A DNA stretch of 64,000 nt, taken from contig JAGPXD010000002.1 of the NCBI GenBank assembly GCA_020746995.1, positions 6,200,001-6,264,000 of the forward strand, in the 5' to 3' direction. The DNA comes from Plectosphaerella cucumerina. Lineage: Eukaryota > Ascomycota > Sordariomycetes > Glomerellales > Plectosphaerellaceae. Positions 42,316 through 54,317 of this stretch are shown here, piece after piece (within the stretch, counting starts at the first letter, position 1; each line of letters opens with the position of its first letter). A model generated the notes under the pieces. It saw only the letters and a list, made by a program, of their open reading frames with translations. It did no database searches and was not told where the DNA came from. A program made the translations under genes and the position numbers.

Positions 42316-44592
42316 ATGAACAGGTTCAGCCAACGCGTCAAGGTATGTCACCTTTGCTCCTCTGTTTACGCTTGCACGGTTGCTGACCATCCTTCCACAG
42401 GCTCAGTTGTCGCGCAACAAGGACCCGAGCAAGCCCAAGAAGAATAAGGACCCGAAGGATGGTAGTGCCTCGCCTTCGTCTGTGGGCTCTGGTCGCGAAG
42501 CCAATCAGTCTCCCGTCCTCACGCCATCTTCGTCAACCTCGACCCTGAACGATATTCGCAACAAGCCTCTGCCCCCTAACAGCGCCGGCGAACATGGCGC
42601 CCTGAACCAGCCTTCGCCCCTCGGCGCCCAACAGAACGCCTCGGATCGGTTTGCATCTGGCCCCTCGCCCGCCGGCGCCAACGGCAGCAGCACACCTGGA
42701 CGTCTGGGTCCTCTGCCACCTACCGTTGTCATCAGCCCAAGCGCGCCCGTATGCCTCCGCCACCGTCTCCCGCAAACTTCCTCTGCCTCTTGCTAACCCT
42801 GTTACCTACAGCATGTGCCGCCTCCCGGTGCCGCAGAGACGATGCCGCATGATCTGGCTCCCCCCAAGGCCGGCGCCAAGTCGCTCATCTTCGACCGCCT
42901 CCACCAGACGCCCAAGGACGTGCCCGAGGGCCTGAGGACCCCCAAGCGCCAGCACTCGTCGCGCTTCGACGTGTCGACGCACCGCGAGCTGGAGAAGCTC
43001 CCGGGCTTCCACGAAGTCACGCCTAACCGCCGCCAGGACCTCTTCATGCAGAAGATCGACCAGTGCAACGTCATCTTCGACTTCAACGATGCTAGCGGCG
43101 ACATGAAGTCCAAGGAGATCAAGCGACTCGCTCTGCACGAGCTGCTTGACTACGTGGCCAATAACCGCCAGGTCATCACCGAGCCCATGTACCCCAAGGT
43201 CGTCGAGATGTTCGCCAAGAACCTGTTCCGACCCATCCCGCCGCCCCTGAACCCCCAAGGCGAGGCTTTCGATCCGGAGGAGGATGAGCCCGTGCTGGAG
43301 GTCGCGTGGCCGCATATCCAGGTCGTCTACGAGTTCTTCCTCCGCTTCATCGAGAGCCAGGACTTCAACACCAACATCGCCAAGGCCTTCATCGACCACA
43401 GCTTCGTCCTGCAGCTCCTGGAGCTCTTCGATTCGGAGGACCCCCGCGAGAGGGACTTCCTCAAGACCACGCTGCACCGCATCTACGGCAAGTTCCTCAA
43501 CCTGAGGTCCTTCATCAGGCGGTCCATCAACAACGTCTTCTTCCAGTTTGCCTACGAGACGGAGCGCTTCAACGGTATTGCCGAGTTGCTCGAGATCCTC
43601 GGCTCCATCATCAACGGATTCGCTCTTCCCCTCAAGGAGGAGCACAAGATCTTCCTTACGCGGGTCCTGATCCCTCTCCACAAGGTGAAGAGTCTGAGCA
43701 TGTACCACCCGCAGCTGGCCTACTGTATCGTGCAGTTCCTTGAAAAGGATGCCTCTCTCACCGAAGAGGTCGTTCTGGGACTGCTGCGGTATTGGCCCAA
43801 GACAAACAGCACCAAGGAGGTCATGTTCCTCAACGAGGTCGAAGACATCTTTGAGGTCATGGACCCTGCCGAGTTCGCCAAGGTTCAGGAGCCTCTGTTC
43901 CACCAGCTGGCCAAATCCGTGGCTAGCCCTCACTTCCAAGTTGCAGAGCGCGCATTGTACTTCTGGAACAACGAATACTTCTGCAACCTCGTCAGCGACA
44001 ATGTGGAGATTATCCTGCCCATCATGTTCGCCCCGCTCTATGAGAACTCCAAGGGACACTGGAACAGGTATGTCCCTTTCGGCCAAGACATTCAGCCGGC
44101 AAACTGACCACTTCGTTCTAGAACTATCCATGGCATGGTTTACAACGCCATGAAGCTCTTCATGGAGATTAACCCGCAGCTGTTCGATGACTGTTCCCAC
44201 GAGTACACCGAGCAGCAGAATGGCGCTGCCGCGAGAGAGCAGCAGCGTGAGAGGAAATGGGCCTCGATCGCCGAGCAGGCAGCCCAAAGACGCGCGCTGA
44301 ACGGCGCCGCGGATGCGCCCCGTACGCACACCCCCACTCTGTCCAAGTTGGATGAGGACGACGGCACTGAAGATAGTCAGAAGCGCCTTGACTCTCTGAA
44401 CCTTCAGGACGGCCGGCAACCAGGACCGGAGGCGCAGAACTCGGTGAGTAACCCTTCTGGGCAGAGTTGATGATCGGCTTTGCTGCACCACTATTGGCCC
44501 CTCGTAAGGCCTCCACATGATCACCCAGTTAACCAAGGCAACCATAGGGCTCGGATCTTGATGATGCTAGCGACCGGGACGAAAAGCTTTGA
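42316..44592 (+). CDS. RTS1: PP2A regulatory subunit B56 (Rts1-like)
   Basis: Five exons (42316-42342, 42401-42748, 42812-44067, 44122-44443, 44548-44592) give 665 residues. The N-terminus is a serine/proline-rich tail; from about residue 150 to 540 runs the B56 HEAT-like repeat domain (LPGFHEVTPNRRQDLFMQK, VYEFFLRFIESQDFN, VEDIFEVMDPAEF, WNNEYFCNLV). B56 directs the PP2A catalytic core to substrates with LxxIxE motifs and acts in the cell cycle, stress and septin control. The last exon supplies an acidic end, GSDLDDASDRDEKL; if the final intron is retained the protein instead ends eight codons after 44443. Spliced ending preferred because donor and acceptor are clean and phase 0. Confidence 0.93.
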
Positions 44593-45458
44593 TTTCAGCG
44601 CGGACAACTGCTAGACGGTGGACCCGACATTCCACTGTTCCAGGGGCTACGCATTGTCGACCATGAACTGGGTCGAACCGATGATTCCGGACGCAGCTGC
44701 AGCCTCGGAAGAGGGGCGCCGCGCGCTTTTTCTTGACAAGGAGTACACGGGCCTCTGGGCATGATAGGAAAATGACGACTTTCAACGAAACAACAGAGGC
44801 CAGACCCCCTCTGCTGGGCATTCTTAGCTTTTCGCCTTCGCCTCTCCCCCCTGCCACGTGGCACGTCGTTTGACGCTTTATTACTTCGACATTTTCGCAT
44901 CGCGGTAGGAGGGGGTACCCCGGTCTCTCCGGGCGTGCGCTGTCCGCCGCGTCTCTTCACCCTGGCCTGCCGCGCTTTTGGTGGCAGGGGATTGCCTTTG
45001 GTAAAAAAGCGGGGTTTGGGGGGGAATACATGGACGAGAAGGGGAGGAAGGGAGTTTACAGCGTTTTTGGGAGGGCCACTCTCACCGATGTGTCTCTCGG
45101 GGGCGTTGTCCGCCTTTTGCGGTACTGGCTGCCTTGCGACGTCCCGCGGGGGATGATCCTTTTGCGAAGCATGCAGGCACACAAGCTGGAGGGCAACTTT
45201 TTTCTCTTGGGTCCGCCTTTCACTGTGATGTCACTTTTCTCAGGGGCCGCAGGGCTCTAGATGAGGGAGTTGACGGCGAGGAAGGGGGGTTGAGAGATGA
45301 TGGGGACGAGTGGCTGGCTGGATGGTTTTTCTCCCGTTAATCAGCTTTATGTAGACATGAATGAGAAGGCGTAAGCAACATGGAAACGCATGGGTAGCGG
45401 CAGGAAGTGGTGAGCTCTGATTGCATGTCTGGGTATCTATCGGGGTCCTTGCCTGGCT
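44593..45458. other. Intergenic region between convergent genes
   Basis: 866 bp between the B56 and CID-protein stops. ORFs here are Arg/Pro/Gly-rich reading artefacts; several short G and A runs are present. Nothing recognised. Confidence 0.5.
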
Positions 45459-47291
45459 TCACCAGCCGCGGCCCCTGTCGTAGCCTCCTCCCCTTCCTCC
45501 GCGTCCTCCGCGGTGACCACCGCGACCGTACCCCTGGTAGGACCCCTGAGGAGCGTCATGCTGCTGCTGCTGCGGTCTCCAACCTCCAGGCCCGGCCATA
45601 TGAGGCGGCGGCGGCGGGATCCAGCCTTGTGCTCCCCCCTGTTGCGGTGGAGGGGGTGGTGGTGGTGGCCACTGGCCGTTGAAGCCTTGCGGAGGCGGCG
45701 GAGGAATAGGGAACTGGCCGAAGCCGCCCATTGGCATCGGTGGTGGGTGCGGGAATGACGGAATGGGACCGTGGATATGTTGATGATGCGGTACCGGTGC
45801 TGGGGGTGGCGCTGACGGTGTCCGCGAGGGGTTGTGGTAAGAGGACGACTCGTGGCGGCGCGAGCCGGAGCGGGAGATGTCCTGCCCCCTGGGCGAGGGG
45901 CTGCGGTCTTGTCTGCCGCGGTAGTTTCGGTCGCGAGAGCGTGAGCGAGTGCGAGAGCGATACCGCCGCGGAGGAGTGCGGGAGGGGGACCGTGATCTGC
46001 TGTAGGATCGGCGGCGGGGACCGCCGTGTCGTCCGGGGCTGGGCCTGCGATCAAGGCTGGGAGAATCGCGAGAGAGCCTTCTCCGCTTGAAGGCGGGAGG
46101 CGAAGGGCTCCGCGACGAGCGTGACGGGCTCCTCGATAGGCTGGGCGAGCGGGATGTGTCGCGGCCGCGGCTTGCGGGACCCAGCTTCGCCTTTTTCCGG
46201 CGCTGCTTCATCTTCTCGCAGAACTCGCGCGACCAGCCATAGTAGGTCTCTCCGCCAATGACATCGCCGGTGATCTCGTCAACGACGACGCGTTCGCCGA
46301 GCTCGCTCAGTTGGATATTGGGTTCGTCCTCGTCGCGTGGGCCGCCGCCGCGGCTGTAGATGCGCTCGACATCGCGGAGGAGGTCCTTGACGGCCCGGGC
46401 GAGGACCTTGTCGGCCGGACCAGAGGCGAGTTGGAGTGGACGGATCATGTCGGGGTGCATTGGCTTCGTCGAATTGGGTGTGAGGTGCGGCAGCCAGTTC
46501 GCGGCGGGCAGGTCGTACCATGCGGCCGAGGGATCTCCGTGCACCGAGGGGAGGATGTACGGCGCATCCTTTCCGGAACGTGCGGTGGCCGGGGCCTGGT
46601 GCTCGGCTGTGTTGCTGGCACCCTTGAAGACCTTACCGCCGAGGGGCGCCTCGCGGATTACGTCGCGCAACTCATCGACGAAGCCGGCAGGGAAGTGCCT
46701 CCGGTCGTCCCAGAGGTCGACTAGGGTCTCGAGCTTCTTCGTGTGTTTCGGGCAGTTTTTGAAGGCAGCGGCGGAGTGCAGCAGCGCGGGCAGGTTTGGC
46801 TGGAGCTCCTTGGCGAAGGCTTGCTCGTATTCGCGGACGGATGTGTGGTAGAAGATGTCGCTGAGGATGTACAGCACGTGTAGACAGCGGCGCTTCGGCG
46901 AGGGCTGAGGCGTCGTCTTGCCGTCTCCGGCGGCGAAGGAGCCGGACAGGGCGACGAGGTACTTTGCGAGGGCGGCGATGCGCGCGGTTGAGGGGCGGAT
47001 GTTGGTGAGGATCCAGCGCTTGCATTTCTATGTGGCGGGGGAGCAGAAGAGCGGTTTCAGTCTCGGGGCCGGGCGGTAGGGGGATCTTTGTGTCTTGATC
47101 TGGGGGGCATGGCGCCGCGGGGTCTGGGAGGGTTTGCAAACCTGGACGTTGGCGGGGGAGCACCGGGCGATGGCGTCGGCGAGGAGGGCGTGGAAGGACT
47201 CGATCTCGGGGCGGGTCAGAGGCGTGGGGTCCTTGCGGAAGAGGACGGCGCTGAAGTTGACCTTGGCAATGGCCAGCTCAGGTGTCGACAT
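45459..47291 (-). CDS. CID-domain, SR-rich RNA-processing protein (CHERP-like)
   Basis: Two exons (47291-47142 and 47027-45459) give 572 residues. Residues 1-150 form a CID, the right-handed helical domain that binds the Pol II CTD: PEIESFHALLADAI, KRWILTNI completed across the intron, and LHVLYILSDIFYHT. A middle region has GWSREFCEKMKQRRKKAK; residues about 300-410 are RS/SR-rich; the end is Pro-rich and finishes with an RGG-like tail (GRGGHRGGRGGRGGG). This order resembles CHERP/SCAF-type splicing factors associated with U2 snRNP. A nuclear role linking transcription to splicing is inferred. The donor GTTTGC is unusual but required for the CID. Confidence 0.87.
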
Positions 47292-47968
47292 TGTGTGCGG
47301 GTGCGCGTCCCCGGGGGGTTGCGGGTGCGTTGGGAGAGGTGTTGGTGGAGGAGGTTGTAGCTGCCTGGAGATGAAGCTTGAAGCTCTAGACTTTTGGGTG
47401 CGGTTGCGGAAGGTGTTGTGCTGACATAAGCGTGGTTGATATCGGGCTGAAAGCTCTCTGTTCTCGGAGGAGGATGCATTGAGCGTGATTCCACACAGAA
47501 AGCGTTGCAGTTGTTTTTCAGATTCATCCTATCGAGCATTTAAAACTATCTTGACTGCGTTGGTACGCTCCTCTGTTGCCGGGACAAGACTTAGAGCCAG
47601 TACTCAGGGAGTGTGAGATATCTCTCCGATGTGGTAGATGACCCAACTTGAGTCGTCCTCGTTGCTTCACAAGGACTTAGTGCTTTGGGGTTCACTTATC
47701 CCATAGAAGCGTATCGAGCCACGTGCCGACTACTCTTGAGTGTCTTTGACTGCGGCAGGGCAACCTTAGAGACCACACAGCGCAGGGAGAAGATCTGGAA
47801 GTGGTGTGGGTGATGCATTCGAGCTTTAGAGAGCGCGGGCTCCGCCTCTCATCGTGTTGCCTAGGACAGGATTGCCGGAATATTATAGTACAGAGTTCGT
47901 GATATGGACATTATCAGCAACAGGGCCACCATGCCCTCATGATCGAGCCAGTGCTTCCCCAACACGGA
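47292..47968. other. Intergenic region, CID gene promoter
   Basis: 677 bp. Local AT content is higher than in the genes. No ORF or RNA gene was recognised. Confidence 0.5.
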
Positions 47969-48572
47969 TCACGAGAACCGATCCCCCTTTGGCGCCTTGA
48001 ACTGCGCCGTACTCTCGTATTTGCTCTTCTCGAGGACGCGCTGGCCTTCGGTGGCTGGGGCATGGCGCGTCGGGGCCGGGTCTGCGCTCGACTCCTGGCT
48101 CGGGGACCCGGCGACGTCGGTCCGCGGCGGTGCGGCGCCGTTGCTGTTGCCCATGGTGGAGGAAGAGCCGGGGTGGTTGGGCACGTTGTCGGAGTATTCG
48201 AGAGAGTCGGCGATCTGCTTCTTGCGGCGCGACTCGTCGAGACGGGCCATGCGGTCGGCGTTGATGCTCTTCTTGGCGAAGTAGTATGCGCCGCCACCGG
48301 CTGCGGAGAGAAGCTGGGTCAGCTAGGGGGAGGACGCAGAAGAGAGGCAGGGGCGGGCAAGCTACGCACCAACACAGAGAGATCCCCAACCCAGCCTGTC
48401 GCGAGAAATTCTGTCAGTCTGTTCGAGCAGCGCTAATTGCGAAAGGGGCCGAAGGTCGGCGACAGGGGCGGCCTACCAGAAAGACTTGATCTGCAAGGGG
48501 AGGGGAGATGTTAGCTGGGAGTACGAGGGCAATTGGAGTACGAGGCGGCGGGGAGGTACGCACGTTGTTCAT
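47969..48572 (-). CDS. DUF4748-like small membrane protein built from tiny exons
   Basis: Four exons (48572-48564, 48490-48477, 48395-48370, 48300-47969; 9, 14, 26 and 332 nt) give 126 residues. Splicing produces MNNIKSFWLGWGSLCVAGG then GAYYFAKKSINADR, a hydrophobic N-terminal segment (about 6-25) followed by a basic stretch, as in small fungal DUF4748 proteins, many of which are probably mitochondrial. The remainder is polar and disordered and ends KAPKGDRFS. All four splice pairs are GT-AG and the combined length is in frame. Only the splice-assembled N-terminus makes the family visible. Function unknown. Confidence 0.8.
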
Positions 48573-49973
48573 GATGGCAGTTGTCTGCTGAAGTGTCCGG
48601 TTGGTTTGGTGGTCGACTGGAAAGGATCACGTACGGCGCAGGTCGAGAGGATGGAGGAGGGAGATGTTTGAGGGTCGCATCTCGAAAATGTTCGCGGGAC
48701 CTAGAAAGAGTGGAAAATGGGGTGATATCACCGACTTCTCCCGCGCTTGTTGGTCGTCGCTGGCCCGTGCCCAGCCTGTCATCGGCCGCCGTTCCGCTAC
48801 GGACAGCTCCAGGTCCCTGTGGCAGGCCCGCTAGCGGAGCTCGGTTAGTGTTCAGGTGTTCCAGGCGCAGGAACTGAGCAGGCTGACTGACCAAATGCAT
48901 GTAGGTTATGAGCAGACAAGAATTCAGAATGCCTGAAGTAAAGTAAATAGTCTACCTGCTGATCTGAATGATGAAAAGAAATGGCCTGGGCTTCAGATTG
49001 GATTATGTTCTCTTGAACAAACTGTGATGTCGATAACCCTGCTGTACTGGGCTGGTCGCGGAAGTTGGCTCCAGGTTGCCCCGGGTCGACCGGCCAGGCG
49101 GCCCACGCAGGTCCGGCGCTTGTGGGGCCCCAGCCATCGGGACACGGAAGGCACAGCCCAGACGACCTTACCTCAGCACAACACGACAGTGGGGCCAGTC
49201 CCTGTATTTTTAGAGAGCCGGCGGGCAGTGACGTTGCCCAGCGCGAGCTTACGACACTGGCAGGGCACCACTTTCCTGCACAGCACACACAGCACTGCAC
49301 GGCCGTGGCGCGGGGCCAGACATGAGACCTCCACTGTTACGTTGAGCCCTTCACGCCGCTACAGGACTTGACTCTCCCAATTCCCGGCCGACAGCCCAGC
49401 CTCGGGACAGATCAACAACAACACCCACATACAACGCCAGCCTGGCAATCTTCACCCTCTGCCGACCGCCCAGAGATCGGCTTCCTACCTCCCCCGACGA
49501 GCGCCCTCTCTGCGCCCCCCGGCCGCCCACAGGCTGTGCCACCTCAGACTACCTACCCTCCCGCCCAATGCCGACTCCCTAGGCACCAAAGAACGAAAGC
49601 CACGCGAGCCGAAACCAAAACGCAACAGCATGCTGAGACCTCCAGTCCCAGCACCACCGAAACATTGCCAGCGTTCTTTCCTCCCTTACCGTTCGCTCCG
49701 ATCACTTCGCGCTCCTCGACGCGCCATCGACCTCGCTCGCTTTACACGCTCGACCTGTCGTTGCGATCAGCTGGTAGCATCATTGAACCGGACGTGTTGA
49801 TGATCTTGTCGTGCGGATGAACCTCTCGTGACGATCGTCGTGTCCGTTCTCTCCGACTCGCCAACCCACGCAGACGACAGACGACGACAACCAGGGACAG
49901 GTCTGATGGGTGTAGACGCCCTTAATAGCCAGCCTTTTTGCCATCCGTCCTCCAATTCCCATCCGCCATCACC
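48573..49973. other. Divergent promoter region, DUF4748 gene / 5-phosphatase
   Basis: 1.4 kb between two start codons. The right 600 bp are C-rich, as expected for a long fungal leader. ORFs are short and featureless. Confidence 0.5.
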
Positions 49974-52900
49974 ATGGCGTCTCCAGACCAGAACGGGCCT
50001 GACGGCTCGTCGTTGGTAAGTCCAAACCTGCGCACACCCCGGACTTTACTAACGTCCCTTGCGCAGAAGCCAGTCTCCTCCTTGCGGGCGAAGTTCGAGA
50101 ACATGCAAACCAACGACTCCGCGCCGAAGCCGCCACCACAGGGACCCTCGCCGCCTCGCTCCATCTCGCCGGGCCCCAAGCCTGACCGGCTTCGTGAAGT
50201 TAGGGCCTCCGAAGCCAGAACCTCCCAGGAGTCCGTTGCTAGGACTGGGACTCCTCCCCCGGTTCCCAAAACGAAGCCGGAGCGGCCACTCTCCTCGATC
50301 CACCTGCCGGTTCCCTACGATGAGCCGGCCCTTCGGTCCCCCGGCCGCTCGCTCGGCCCCCCGCCCCCGCTGAGCCCGAAGCCGGGCTACTCGGCGAAGA
50401 CGCCGGCCGTCATGATCGAGCCCCCGCTATCGCCGCCAAAATCGCAGTCCTTCCGACCCCATTCCATGGACGCCCATACACTACTCAACCCGGAGTCGAG
50501 TACCGCGCCTTCCACGCCCTTGGTGCCGAATAGACCGTTCAAAATTCCCAGCAGGAGCTCGACACCCGTACTGGAACCCCGCCGGTCGCCGCGGCTGATA
50601 GCCTCACAGCCGCCTTCACCACCGCCCCCGCGCCGGTCTGGCGAGATCCGGAGAGACTTGGGGAAGCAGCCGCCCCCACCTCCAGTGAGCAGAGCTGATC
50701 GGCCTCTGATTCCGGCCCAGCCGCGTGCCTCGATGCAGCTGGAACAACAGAAGATCCCCATCTTGGAGCCGAGGCAGAACATTAGGGTCGAGACCTCGCC
50801 TTTCAGCAGCCCACCAAGTAGTCCTGGGAGCCCTGACTCGCCGACGCCGCCTCTCCCAACTCGTCCGTCACAGCGTCAGATCTCGCCGACTGGCCGCCAG
50901 CGGACAAGGACATTGGATACCACCTTCGAGCCCCCTCCCACTCGCTATCAGCAGCGTCACGTCTCGCCCACTGGCCTACAGAGGACAAAGACCATGGATG
51001 TTGGCTTCGAGCCTCCTCCAAAACACCACTCCATTATTGGCCGCAGTCGCGAACCAGAGCCATTGGCTCCGCAGAGACAGAGGATCACACCGCAGATTAC
51101 TGGTGAAGAGCGGCCCGCGATGCCCGCGCGGCCCTCAGCCATATCGGAGACGACGCGTCCAGTTCCTGTCAAGTACTCGACCATGAAGCCGCCGCCGAGA
51201 CCGCCACGCCTAGGTCTTTCGTCAATCACGAATCCAGACTCTGCACCGCCGCCAAAGCGCATCGTTTCCACGCCAACTACGCAGATTCTGCCCCCGCCGA
51301 CGCGCGTTCCTGGGCGGTCAAACACCGTGGTTGACAGATCGTCCGATAGGAGCATCGTCCCTGATCTCCGAGCCAATGCGCCGATGGCAATCGCGCCGAC
51401 CACAGCCCCTATCCAAGCTCAGGCACCGCAACCCAAGGCCGCCGAGTCTCAGGGGTCGTCATATCCTGATCCATCCAATGTCAACCGCCGCCCACCTCGC
51501 ATCAAACAGGGGCAGCACGAGATCGCCGCCAAATACGACACCAGGGTGTTCGACGTGTGCGGTGACCTGGTCTGCACTACGGGAGCCCTCACCAGGGTCT
51601 GGGACTTGCAGGACGGAGAGATGCTGATGAGTTTCGCCCACGGCGAGGGTATCAAGGCGACTGCCGTGGCTTTCAAGCCAGGTGCCAATGTTGACGAAGA
51701 GGGCAAGCGGATCTGGATTGGAAACAACGTCGGCGAGCTGTTAGAGGCCGATATTGCGACCCAGACGCTCATCGCAAAGAAGACAAACGCACACACACGA
51801 CACGAAATCATCAAGATTTACCGGCACTTCAATGAGCTTTGGTCTCTGGACGAAGGCGGCACCTTGGTCATCTGGGGACCTGACGAAGAGCTCACCCCCA
51901 ACTTGGACGGCCCCCCGAGCCAAACGTATCGGGTCCCGAGGGGTCATACTTTCTCCATGGTGGTCGGTGACCAGCTGTGGCATGCAACAGGGCGCGAGAT
52001 TCGCGTGTTCGCGCCCACCATGACCGGCGAGACACAGTTCCAGGTCCTGTTGCGCCCTCTGCAGGCGGAAAACGCTGGAGAGGTCTCGGCTGGCACGCTG
52101 ATGCGGACGCACCCCGGTACGGCCTTTTTCGGCCACATGGACGGCAAGGTCAGCTTCTACAACACGAAGGACTACAGCTGCCTGGGCGTTCTCAACGTCA
52201 GCAGCTTCAAAATCTCCGCCCTGGCCGGCGTCGGTGACTACATGTGGGCCGGCTTCAATAACGGCCAACTCTCCGTCTACGACATGTCGCAAACGCCATG
52301 GATCGTTAAGAAGACATGGATCGCGCACGAAAACCCCATCATCAGACTAGTGGCAGACACATCAAGTCCATACAGAGTAGACCGCCTTCAGGTCGTGTCT
52401 CTAGGCGCCGACAACATGGTCCGCGTCTGGGACGGCCTGTTGCAGGACGACTGGCAGGAGAGCTTCATGAAGGCGCAAGAGCCGTCATATTGCAGCTTTG
52501 AGGATCTCAAAGTCATGTGCATGACCTGGAACGCTGGAGCCAGCACCCCCCACAGCCTGCGGTATGATGATGAGGATGCGGCCTTCATCCAAAACCTGCT
52601 GCAATCAAGTGACTCGCCAGATATTCTTGTCTTTGGCTTCCAAGAGCTCGTCGATCTGGAAGATAAGACGGCCACTGCCAGTGAGTACCTCGACGATGAA
52701 CCTCAATTTGATCATCATGCTGACATCCGCAGAACGATTGTTCAAATCCAAGAAAAAGGAGGGTTCGGACCAGGAGCGCATGAGCCACCAATACCGCGAC
52801 TGGCGAGACTTCCTCATGAAAAGTCTCGACGACTACATGCCGGGTGACCTCTACCACCTTCTCCACACTGGAACTCTGGTCGGCCTCTTCACCTGCATCT

Positions 52901-53806
52901 TTGTGCGGGCCTCAGTGCGCGGGCGCATCAAGAACCTCAATGCCGCGGATGTCAAGCGCGGCATGGGTGGCCTACACGGCAACAAGGGCGCCATCGTCGT
53001 CCGCTTCCTCGTGGACGACACGTCCCTCTGCTTCATCAACTGCCATCTCGCAGCTGGGCAGTCCCAAGCCAACAGCAGACACAACGATGTGGCAGCCATC
53101 CTGGAGAACCCCATCATGCCCCCGGAACGCGACCCCAACGTCTGCATGGACAGCTTCACAAGCGGCGGCGACGGCACAATGGTGCTTGACCACGAGCTGT
53201 GTCTCCTCAATGGCGACCTCAACTACCGCATCGACACAATGTCGCGCGATACGGTCGTCATGGCCGTCAAGCAGAACAACCTTGCCAAGCTGCTGGAACG
53301 AGACCAGCTCCTCGTAGCCCGCCGTCGCAACCCGGGATTCCGCCTGCGCGCCTTTGAGGAGCTGCCCATCACGTTCGCGCCTACGTACAAGTACGACGTT
53401 GGCACGGACAACTACGATACGAGTGAGAAGCGCCGCTCTCCCGCCTGGTGTGATCGCCTGCTGTACCGCGGCCGCGGAAGGATCAAGCAGCTTGACTACC
53501 GCCGCCACGAGGTGCGCGTCTCTGATCACCGTCCCGTAACTGGCCGCTTCACCTTTACCGTCAAGCGTATCGAGCCGAAGGCCCGTGCCAAGGCGTGGAT
53601 GGACTGCCAGGTCGGCTTTGAGGACCTGCGCGCCGCAGCGGCCGTCGAGGAGAAGTGAGTTGCAACCCACATGATGATCCGATCCAGGTGACTGACAGCT
53701 TCACAGGATGGAGTATTTCACCAGAACGATTGGTTACGACGTCGCCACGGCCAAGAGCCTGGTCAAGACGCAACGAGATCGCAGCCCTAGCAGGGCGCGA
53801 GGATGA
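49974..53806 (+). CDS. WD-repeat inositol polyphosphate 5-phosphatase
   Basis: Exons 49974-50015, 50067-52680, 52733-53654 and 53707-53806 give 1225 residues. Residues 15-500 are proline-rich and disordered after a short KPVSSLRAKFENM motif. A beta-propeller-like region (about 520-830: VFDVCGDLVCTTG, VSFYNTKDYSCLGVLN, NNGQLSVYDMSQ, VRVWDGL) precedes the 5-phosphatase domain (about 840-1180): VMCMTWNAG, DILVFGFQELVDL, HGNKGAIVVRF, LNGDLNYRI, PAWCDRLLY and VSDHRPV. It removes the 5-phosphate of PI(4,5)P2 or related lipids, probably at the plasma membrane or endosomes. This WD40/5-phosphatase fusion is a recognised eukaryotic architecture without the Sac domain of synaptojanins. The last exon completes the C-terminus. 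Confidence 0.92.
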
Positions 53807-54317
53807 GGGTGGGTGGGTGGTAACGGGGCAAATGAATCATGGCATGTCGGCGCTGGGGCGGAAGGACGGTAGGGGGGAAAACGGGATATCTGCTTGATAG
53901 ACGAAGGATCCACGGCTCTTGCTTGCCGCGATTGGGTAGCGGGAGTTGGCTGTGGTTTTTAGACGGGCACAAGTCCCCTGACGAGGGTAGAGCTTTTGAT
54001 GACACGGGAGCGGGAGGCAGCGAAGCCAAAAGACATGTTTCACGAGTTTTCAACGATGCGGTTCCGGGCCCATTGATTTGCATTAATCCCCCAAGAAGGG
54101 GGGGAGAGTCTATAAGAAGGGCGCGCTGGAGGGCGGCAGAGTCGCCCAGACGCGCAGCCACGAAGGAAAAAAGGGGGCGGAGGACGTCGCCAGGCGGCGT
54201 CAGTGCCCAGGGGTTGTGCTGTGGGGCCGTTTTTTTCATCGTCTATGCCATGTGCATCTCTCTTCTTCTTCCAACTTCTCCACGCAAAAAAAAGAAATTC
54301 CTCTTCAAGCTCTCCCC
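53807..54317. other. Intergenic region between convergent genes
   Basis: 511 bp between the 5-phosphatase and ODC stops. No conserved ORF or RNA gene seen. Confidence 0.5.

Noticed and set aside
42806..44545. 579-codon minus-strand ORF
   Set aside because: Antisense shadow of the B56 gene.
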